From DATARR01 sp036376245 (GTDB taxonomy: Bacteria > Acidobacteriota > Thermoanaerobaculia > Multivoradales > UBA5704), in contig DASVAS010000023.1 of the NCBI GenBank assembly GCA_036376245.1, forward strand, positions 124,001 to 188,000: a stretch of 64,000 nucleotides of DNA, written 5' to 3'. Position 1 is the first letter of the stretch. Every line of letters starts with the position of its first letter. This document shows, one piece after another, positions 52,762 through 58,279 of this stretch. A model generated the notes under the pieces. That model was not told the DNA's origin and ran no database searches. It saw only the letters and a list, made by a program, of their open reading frames with translations. The position numbers were made by a program, and so were the translations under genes.

Positions 52762-52864
52762 CCAAGGACCTCAAGGACCTCAAGGACACCAGGGACACCA
52801 GGGACATCAAGGACATCGGCGCTCGTCCTTGGCGTCCTTGAGGTCCCTGGTGTCCTTTTGGTCC
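52762..52864. repeat. Hairpin of 9-bp GGAC-type repeats, second copy
   Basis: Left arm has repeats of AAGGACCTC, AAGGACACC and AGGGACACC/ATC (52764-52818); the right arm has the complement (GTCCTTGGC, GTCCTTGAG, GTCCCTGGT, GTCCTTTTG; 52826-52864). Together they form a long imperfect stem beginning 14 bp after the kynureninase-like stop, and may act as a terminator. The same motif forms the core of the composite repeat at 15724-15812. Confidence 0.65.
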
Positions 52865-53230
52865 TTCGCTGCCACCTTTTCCGCCTCGCATCGGCCCTTT
52901 CACGCCTCGTTCGCAGCCTTTTCCGCCTCGCGAAACCCCTTTCTCCTCGCGTTTTCCGCCCAACCGCCACGGACAAAACCCTTTTCCGTGGCGTCCGCTA
53001 CCTTTCCCGTCCCGCGAAAGGGAGGCGACGCCTCGTCTTCCGCCTTTTCCAAGCCGCGAAAGGCGGCGAACATCACGGAAAAGTCCTTCTCTCTTGTGAA
53101 TACTCTCTATCTTTCTCAACTTCTCCGGTCAACGGCGCGGAAAAAGCGGAGAGCGGCGCGTCTTCGACCTTTCGCGTCCTGGAAAAGGTCGGGAACGTCT
53201 CGCAAAAGCCAGAAACAGCAGAGTAAAAGG
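52865..53230. repeat. Cluster of degenerate CCTTT/AAAGG hairpins
   Basis: A gene-free stretch with repeated CCTTTTCCGCCTCGC at 52875 and 52917 (42 bp apart), decaying copies at about 52951 and 52980, and hairpins at 53001-53021 (CCTTTC/GAAAGG), 53040-53066 (CCGCCTTT/AAAGGCGG) and 53165-53191 (CGACCTTT/AAAGGTCG). Open frames across it show Lys-Gly-rich repeats but no start site or family. Its 42-bp period recalls the array at 614-904, though the sequences differ. The remaining tract to 53468 shows no gene. Confidence 0.6.
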
Positions 53231-53468
53231 ATTCCCCGGCATCTCCAGCCGCCCTGCCTTCCCAGACAAGGAGGTCCGCGCCGGCCGGGAATCCAAGGAT
53301 ACCCGAATTTGGGGGCTTGACAAGCCGGCCGGGTATGATCCAGCATATTCACATTTCAGGACGCAGCACCCCGGACCTCTCGGCGTACGCTGGACGGGAA
53401 CCAGTAGAGAGGTCAGGGCTCAGCCAGATGATTTTCCGGTCCGCCACTGATGGCGTCCCGGATTTTTA

Positions 53469-53484
53469 GGGCGCAATTGCGCCC
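53469..53484. promoter_or_regulatory. Perfect 16-bp palindrome next to the ribosome binding site
   Basis: GGGCGCAATTGCGCCC is a perfect palindrome that ends directly at the AAGGAG Shine-Dalgarno (53485-53490) of the small gene at 53498. As DNA it could be an operator; as RNA it would make a 6-bp stem with an AAUU loop beside the ribosome binding site. Confidence 0.5.
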
Positions 53485-53497
53485 AAGGAGAAAGACG

Positions 53498-53881
53498 ATG
53501 GCAAAGGAACTGAAGTACGGAGCGACCCTCAACAGTTGGGAGACCCTGCTGGCCAGGCTGGAGGCCAACGGCGGCGACTTCCCGCAGCTCGAGACGTATC
53601 GTCAACAGCTCGCGGCGATGCTCTCCCAGGCGCGGCAGACGACCGTCGAGCAGTCCGCGATGGCCGCCAGCAAGCAGGACGCCTCGAAGCGGCTCAAGGC
53701 CACGCTGGCCGACGGCCGCAAGCTGGCGACCTTCCTGCGCAACGCTGTCCGGCAGCGCTACGGCGACCGCGCGGAGAAGCTGGTGGAGTTCAACCTCCAG
53801 CCCTTCCGCGGCCGTCCACGCAAGGCGCCCGAGGGCGAGGGCAAGCCGCCCGCGACCCCGCCGCCCACGCCGGCCCAGTAG
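53498..53881 (+). CDS. Small helical protein of unknown function (paralogue of the gene at 940)
   Basis: 127 residues. ATG 53498 has AAGGAG 7 bp upstream. A conserved Trp near residue 12 (SWETLL), a long helix with LETYRQQLAAMLSQAR, then VRQRYGDRAEKLVEFNLQPFRGRPRK and a Pro-rich tail. These landmarks match the protein at 940-1299 in order and spacing, so the two are paralogues. Function unknown; the basic tail and helical body suggest a small nucleic-acid-associated or structural protein. A good intrinsic terminator follows, so it is a single-gene transcription unit. Confidence 0.8.
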   Translation: MAKELKYGATLNSWETLLARLEANGGDFPQLETYRQQLAAMLSQARQTTVEQSAMAASKQDASKRLKATLADGRKLATFLRNAVRQRYGDRAEKLVEFNLQPFRGRPRKAPEGEGKPPATPPPTPAQ

Positions 53882-53905
53882 CTCTGAAGATCTGAAATCC
53901 CTTTC

Positions 53906-53936
53906 GGGGGCGTGTCCGGACGCGCCCCCCCTTTTT
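53906..53936 (+). terminator. Intrinsic terminator
   Basis: GGGGGCG-t-GTCC pairs with GGAC-g-CGCCCCC (53906-53929), a near-perfect GC stem followed by CCTTTTTC. It lies about 25 bp after the stop of the small gene at 53498. Confidence 0.85.
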
Positions 53937-54114
53937 CAGACCGCCCGGCCGGCGCTCGCCTCCACGTCGAGCCTCGACCTGACGGCCTGAAGTGTCGTCG
54001 CGTTCTTTGACAGACGATGCAAATCACAGGGGGCGGCCTCGAAACCGGGGCGGGGCCGCCCCTCCCGCCTATGGTGGCACGGACCGACGGAACCATTGCC
54101 CAAGGAGGATTATT

Positions 54115-54147
54115 GCTCTAGAGTACGCTCGTCGTCCGCTCTAGAGT
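54115..54147. promoter_or_regulatory. Two GCTCTAGAGT sites
   Basis: The palindromic word CTCTAGAG occurs within GCTCTAGAGT at 54115-54124 and 54138-54147, 23 bp apart. They lie just upstream of a possible promoter for the next gene, consistent with operator sites. The 53937-54114 stretch before them holds no gene; an AAGGAGG at 54101 is followed only by a two-codon frame. Confidence 0.45.
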
Positions 54148-54167
54148 CAAAATCATCTTGAAATCCC

Positions 54168-54194
54168 TTGCCAGGGGTATGCACGTGCTAGAAT
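54168..54194 (+). promoter_or_regulatory. Candidate promoter of the small gene pair
   Basis: TTGCCA (54168-54173) and TAGAAT (54189-54194) are separated by 15 bp, a little short but near-consensus. Transcription would begin about 12 bp before the GTG at 54213. Confidence 0.4.
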
Positions 54195-54212
54195 TTCGAA
54201 ACAGGGGCCGGC

Positions 54213-54446
54213 GTGCTTTTTGAGATCGTCGGCGAGATCACAGACGTAGAGACCATCGCGGTCAGCGGTGGAATCCGCGATCTGAACCGGCTACGACGAG
54301 CCTATGGACTGTTCCGTTGGCGGAAGCGAAAAGGCGTTGCTCTGGTACGATTGGAGGACGGCACCGTCGTACGGGCCGAGCTTCACTGGTACGAGGCCAC
54401 TGGCCTTGGCAAGAGAGAGTTGAAGATCAAGCGCTGGCTGGAATAG
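54213..54446 (+). CDS. Small unknown protein, first of a gene pair
   Basis: 77 residues from GTG 54213. Mixed beta/alpha character with an acidic N-terminus and a basic centre (GLFRWRKRKGVALVRLEDG), then a charged C-terminal helix. It is recognisable as a type often seen beside the next gene; no enzymatic motif is visible. The gap to the next start is 14 bp, so the two are probably one operon. Toxin-antitoxin-like arrangement is possible but unproven. Confidence 0.65.
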   Translation: MLFEIVGEITDVETIAVSGGIRDLNRLRRAYGLFRWRKRKGVALVRLEDGTVVRAELHWYEATGLGKRELKIKRWLE

Positions 54447-54460
54447 AGCCAAAGACCGCC

Positions 54461-54688
54461 ATGAACGGACAGCCCAGATCCTTTGCCGTTTGCATCCGCA
54501 ACGAGGGCTACCCCGCCTCGCTGGAGGTGCGCAAGATCTACGAGGTCCTTCCGGACTTGAGTGCCGCCTCGCACCACATGGTGAGGGTCGTGGACGAATC
54601 CGGAGAAGACTACCTGTATCCCGAGAGCCTCTTCGCTCCTATCGAGCTCCCCCAGTCTCTCCAGGAAGCGTTGGAGCTCGCGGGCTAA
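54461..54688 (+). CDS. Small unknown protein, second of a gene pair
   Basis: 75 residues from ATG 54461. The core SFAVCIRNEGYPASLEVRKI, then DESGEDYLYPESLFAPIELP, has the look of a short, widespread bacterial protein family; the DYLYP-x-x-x-F-x-PI-x-LP segment is its most distinctive part. It is acidic, as antitoxins often are, but no partner activity is shown. It follows the small gene at 54213 by 14 bp. Confidence 0.65.
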   Translation: MNGQPRSFAVCIRNEGYPASLEVRKIYEVLPDLSAASHHMVRVVDESGEDYLYPESLFAPIELPQSLQEALELAG

Positions 54689-54985
54689 ACCACCCCTCCG
54701 TCCCCACCATTTCCCGCGGAAACGTGTCTATCCTTACAATGGGGTCTGCGGCAGGCCTCAGATCGCCACGCTCTTTGACAACCAGGAAGGAATCATGCCA
54801 TCGCCAAATCGCCATTCTGGCACGCCGGTCGTAGATAGGACCGGAAGGCGAGGAGCCTCAATGCTTTACGCCGGATTCGAAGCCGTCCAAAGTCGCCCGA
54901 GGAAGCCCGGAGAGACCCCGATTTCAGGAGGTCGTAGAAAAGGGCACCTTAAGCCACCTGTTTTCAGCAGGTTGCAAAGGGGTAC
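54689..54985. other. Gene-free tract upstream of the CRISPR array (probable leader)
   Basis: No supported gene. It contains TACAAT at 54735-54740, CTCTTTGACA at about 54770 and a hairpin-like CACCTG...CAGGTTG about 12 bp before the first repeat. Repeats orient with their ATTGCGAC ends away from this side, and the degenerate repeat is at the far end, so this side should hold the leader and promoter. Confidence 0.45.
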
Positions 54986-55255
54986 CTCGGAATTGCCCTG
55001 ATCTGTATGGTGGGATTGCGACTTTCTGAAACGCCACCTTCTAGCGGTGAACCTGTTAATAGCTCGGAATTGCCCTGATCTGTACGGTGGGATTGCGACT
55101 TCCCAAGACGGTGAGACCAGCTCTTCACGAAACCTGATGCCCTCGGAATTGCCCTGATCTGTATGGTGGGATTGCGACTCCATGAGGTCCAATAGGATCT
55201 TGTTGAGCAGGAACAAGGCTCGGAATTGCCCTGATCTGTAGGATGGGATTACGCA
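54986..55255 (+). CRISPR. CRISPR array: four 37-bp repeats, three spacers, no cas genes
   Basis: Repeats at 54986-55022, 55063-55099, 55142-55178 and 55219-55255 begin CTCGGAATTGCCCTGATC and end GGGATTGCGAC. The second differs at one base (TACGG for TATGG). The last has several changes in its final third (GGATGGGATTACGCAA), typical of a trailer-end repeat. Spacers are 40, 42 and 40 bp and unrelated to each other. The 3' ATTGCGAC resembles the ATTGAAAC-type handle of type I and III crRNAs. No cas gene lies in the window, so the array depends on remote Cas proteins or is a relic. Confidence 0.93.
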
Positions 55256-55262
55256 ACGGGTC

Positions 55263-55443
55263 CCGCCCTTTCAGGGCGGCTGGAGATCCGATGGACCGCT
55301 CACCCGGCGCTGAAGCGCCGGGCTATTCAAATATTGCCCCTTTGGGGCAGATTCAAAAATTGATCGGTTCGGACGACGGACGATCCCTCCGGACCGTCCC
55401 TTGAGGGACAATCGCAGGTAGCCCCACGGTTTCAACCTGGGGC
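55263..55443. repeat. Cluster of five short perfect hairpins next to the CRISPR array
   Basis: CCGCCCT-ttc-AGGGCGG (55263-55279), CCCGGCGCT-ga-AGCGCCGGG (55303-55322), TGCCCC-ttt-GGGGCA (55335-55349), GTCCC-ttga-GGGAC (55396-55409) and GCCCC...GGGGC with inner GGTT/AACC (55421-55443). Loops are all short and T/A-rich. It resembles REP-type intergenic palindromes. The rest to 55616 holds no gene; GGGGGACGGC/GCCGTCACCCC (about 55588-55611) forms a hairpin just before the kup start. Confidence 0.7.
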
Positions 55444-55616
55444 GGCGGAGGCCACGGACACCGAAGCACCGCGTCCTGGCGATCCAGGCGGCGGAGGCGG
55501 AGGCACGGCGGAGGAAGGGGCACCTTTAGAAATTCTTTAGGTCTCCTTCCGGACTTCTTGAGATGCCCTGAACGAAGCTTTCACTGCGGGGGACGGCAGG
55601 GCCGTCACCCCGGTTT

Positions 55617-57521
55617 ATGAGCCAGTCAGAGACATCTACGCCCACCGACCTCCGCTATCTCCTCGCTCTCTCCCTGGGCGCTCTCGGGATCGTGTACGGC
55701 GACATTGGCACCAGCCCGCTGTATGCGTTGCGGGAGTGCTTCCACGGCCCCCATGCCGTGCCGCCCAGCCATGACAACGTCCTCGGCGTGCTGTCGCTGG
55801 TGTTCTGGTCGCTCGTCGTCATCATCTCGATCAAGTACCTCGTCTTCGTGATGCGGGCCGACAACCGGGGAGAGGGGGGCATCCTGGCGCTCATGGCGCT
55901 GGTGCCTCCCCGGTTCCGCGAGGCGCGCGGCGGTCATTGGGCGCTCATGGCGCTGGGCCTCTTCGGGGCCGCGCTGCTGTACGGCGACGGCATGATCACG
56001 CCGGCCATCTCGGTGCTCTCGGCGGTGGAAGGCCTGGAGGTGGCGACACCGTTCTTCAATCCGTACATCGTGCCGATCACCCTGTTCATCCTGCTCGTCC
56101 TGTTCGCCATCCAGCGGCGTGGGACGGCGGGAATCGGCGCGCTGTTCGGTCCCGTCATGATCCTCTGGTTCGCGACGCTAGCAGTCCTCGGCATCTTCTG
56201 GATCGTGCGCGCCCCCTCCGTCCTCGCTGCGGTCTATCCAGGGTACGCGGTGCGCTTCTTCGTAGAGAACGGATGGCACGGCTTCCTGGTGCTCGGATCG
56301 GTCTTCCTGGTGGTGACCGGCGGCGAGGCGCTCTACGCCGACATGGGGCACTTCGGACGGCGGCCGATCCGCATGGCCTGGTTCGCCCTGGTGCTCCCGG
56401 CGCTGCTGCTCAACTACTTCGGCCAGGGCGCGCTGCTGGTGACCCATCCCGACGCCGCGGCGAATCCCTTCTACGAGCTGTCGCGGCGGCTGGCCCCCGA
56501 TTGGGTCCTCTACCCGATGGTGGTCCTGGCGACGGCGGCCACCGTGATCGCTTCGCAGGCCGTGATCTCCGGCGCCTTCTCGCTCACCCGGCAGGCGGTG
56601 CAACTCGGGTACATCCCGCGGATGGAGATCATTCACACCTCGGGCCGGGAGATCGGGCAGATCTACATCCCGTCCATCAACTGGCTGCTCCTGCTCTCGA
56701 CCTTCGGCCTGGTGCTCGGCTTCCAGAAGTCCACCAACCTGGCGGCGGCCTACGGAGTGGCGGTCACGGCCACGATGGTCATTACCACCCTGCTCGCCTG
56801 CATGGTGGCGCTCCGCCTCTGGGGCTGGAAGCCGGCGCTGGTGATCCCCGTGACGGCGTTCTTCCTGCTCCTCGACGGCTCCTTCTTCGCCGCCAACATC
56901 ATCAAGGTGATGGACGGCGGCTGGTTCCCGCTGCTGGTCGGCCTCGTGGTCTACACGCTGTTGACCACCTGGAAGAAAGGGCGCCAGATCCTGGCGGAAC
57001 GGCTGCGGGACGGCGCCCTGCCGTTCGAGGAGTTCGTGGCCAGCGTCGGCCCCGACACCCTGCGGCGGGTTTCGGGTACGGCGGTGTTCATGGCCCGCGA
57101 CCCGCGGGGCACGCCCACCGCCCTGCTCCACAACATCAAGCACAACAAGGTGCTGCACGCGCGGGTGATCCTGCTGTCGCTGCAGACCGAGGACGTTCCC
57201 ACCGTGCCTGCCGGGGAACGGATCGAAGTCGAGCCGCTGGGCAAGGAGTTCTACCGGGTGATCGCCCACTACGGCTTCATGGAGGATCCGAGCATGCCGG
57301 AGATCCTCAAGCTCCTGGGCGAGAAGGGGATCGCCACGGAAACCATGGCGACCACCTTCTTCCTCAGCCGCGAGACGCTGATCCCCAGCAAGCGGCCGGG
57401 CATGGCGCTCTGGCGGGAGTGGCTGTTCACGATCATGGTCCGCAACGCCCAGCGCCCCTCCGACTACTTCCGCATCCCGGTCAACCGCGTGGTGGAGCTG
57501 GGGATGCAGGTGCGGCTGTAA
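55617..57521 (+). CDS. kup: Low-affinity potassium transporter Kup
   Basis: 634 residues. Inner-membrane K+/H+ symporter. The N-terminal signature GALGIVYGDIGTSPLYAL (about 17-34) and the DGMITPAISVLSAVEGLE segment are diagnostic of the KUP/HAK/KT family. About 12 membrane helices run to residue 445, followed by a cytoplasmic C-terminal domain of normal length. ATG 55617 directly follows a GC hairpin, and no strong Shine-Dalgarno is seen. No c-di-AMP riboswitch of the ydaO type is recognised upstream. Confidence 0.95.
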   Translation: MSQSETSTPTDLRYLLALSLGALGIVYGDIGTSPLYALRECFHGPHAVPPSHDNVLGVLSLVFWSLVVIISIKYLVFVMRADNRGEGGILALMALVPPRFREARGGHWALMALGLFGAALLYGDGMITPAISVLSAVEGLEVATPFFNPYIVPITLFILLVLFAIQRRGTAGIGALFGPVMILWFATLAVLGIFWIVRAPSVLAAVYPGYAVRFFVENGWHGFLVLGSVFLVVTGGEALYADMGHFGRRPIRMAWFALVLPALLLNYFGQGALLVTHPDAAANPFYELSRRLAPDWVLYPMVVLATAATVIASQAVISGAFSLTRQAVQLGYIPRMEIIHTSGREIGQIYIPSINWLLLLSTFGLVLGFQKSTNLAAAYGVAVTATMVITTLLACMVALRLWGWKPALVIPVTAFFLLLDGSFFAANIIKVMDGGWFPLLVGLVVYTLLTTWKKGRQILAERLRDGALPFEEFVASVGPDTLRRVSGTAVFMARDPRGTPTALLHNIKHNKVLHARVILLSLQTEDVPTVPAGERIEVEPLGKEFYRVIAHYGFMEDPSMPEILKLLGEKGIATETMATTFFLSRETLIPSKRPGMALWREWLFTIMVRNAQRPSDYFRIPVNRVVELGMQVRL

Positions 57522-57623
57522 AACAACCCCGAACGCGAAATACCTGGTCTCCGGCCGACACTCAGGGGAGTGGGACTGGCGGAGGCTCTGCCCGAGCTTT
57601 GGGAACTCAATGTTCCGTCTTAC

Positions 57624-57656
57624 ACTGGAAGTCTCGATTGCGGGGAAACTTCCAGT
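57624..57656. promoter_or_regulatory. Inverted repeat upstream of the ECF sigma gene
   Basis: ACTGGAAGT (57624-57632) and ACTTCCAGT (57648-57656) are perfectly complementary with a 15-bp spacer. A smaller GGAAC-tcaat-GTTCC lies at 57602-57616. They occupy the 160-bp gap between kup and the sigma-factor start and could be operator sites or an mRNA hairpin. Confidence 0.45.
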
Positions 57657-57683
57657 ACGAGAGGCAGGGCAGAAGCTCTGGAC

Positions 57684-58259
57684 ATGAAGCGGCCATCGGT
57701 CACACAATTTCTTCAGCGGTGGAGCACGGGAGACCGGGAGGCGGCGGAGCAGGCGCTCCCCCTGGTCTATGACGAGTTGCGCCGCATCGCCGCGAGGGAG
57801 CTGCGTCGAGAGCGTGGGGGCCAGACTCTTCAGGCCACCGCCATCGTGCACGAGGCTTACATGCGCCTCGCCGGGCAGGCTGGTCTGGAATGGCCGAGCC
57901 GCGCTCACTTCCTCGCCTTCGCGGCGTACCTGATCCGGCAAGTCCTCGTCGATCACGCCCGCAACCGCGACCGCCTCAAGCGGGGCAAGGGGTACGAGAA
58001 GGTGACTCTCCGCGAGGCGGCTGACCTGGCCTGGGAGAAGAGCCCCGATGTCATCGCCTTGGACGAAGCCCTCTCCAGGCTCGAAAAGGTCGATCCGCGC
58101 AAAGCCTCGATCGTGGAGCTGAAGTTCTTCGCCGGCCTCACCCTCGAAGAGATCGCCGAGCAGCTTGGGATCTCGGAGGTGACCGTGAGCCGCGAATGGC
58201 GCCGCGCCAGGACCTGGCTCTACAGCGCGTTACAGACGAACGTGGCGAACGGTGCGTGA
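57684..58259 (+). CDS. ECF-type sigma-70 factor (TIGR02999-like)
   Basis: 191 residues from ATG 57684. Sigma region 2 covers about residues 9-95 (VYDELRRIAARELRRERGG, then TAIVHEAYMRLAGQ), and sigma region 4 has the helix-turn-helix EEIAEQLGISEVTVSREWRRARTWL. The sequence belongs with the sigma factors common in Acidobacteria that pair with Ser/Thr kinases instead of anti-sigma factors. The kinase gene starts 20 bp downstream. The frame is open upstream to 57570, but those residues do not look like sigma. Confidence 0.92.
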   Translation: MKRPSVTQFLQRWSTGDREAAEQALPLVYDELRRIAARELRRERGGQTLQATAIVHEAYMRLAGQAGLEWPSRAHFLAFAAYLIRQVLVDHARNRDRLKRGKGYEKVTLREAADLAWEKSPDVIALDEALSRLEKVDPRKASIVELKFFAGLTLEEIAEQLGISEVTVSREWRRARTWLYSALQTNVANGA

Positions 58260-58279
58260 TCCATCGGGAAGGAGGAGCG

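Noticed and set aside
53317..53339. TTGACA and TATGAT near 53317-53339 as a promoter
   Set aside because: The hexamers are only 11 bp apart, too close for a sigma-70 promoter.
54866..55216. Minus-strand frame across the CRISPR array
   Set aside because: It reads the CRISPR repeats as protein (SQSHHTDQGNSE repeated); an array artefact.
55540..55616. c-di-AMP (ydaO-type) riboswitch before kup
   Set aside because: Only a single GC hairpin directly before the start is seen; the conserved ydaO core is not recognisable.
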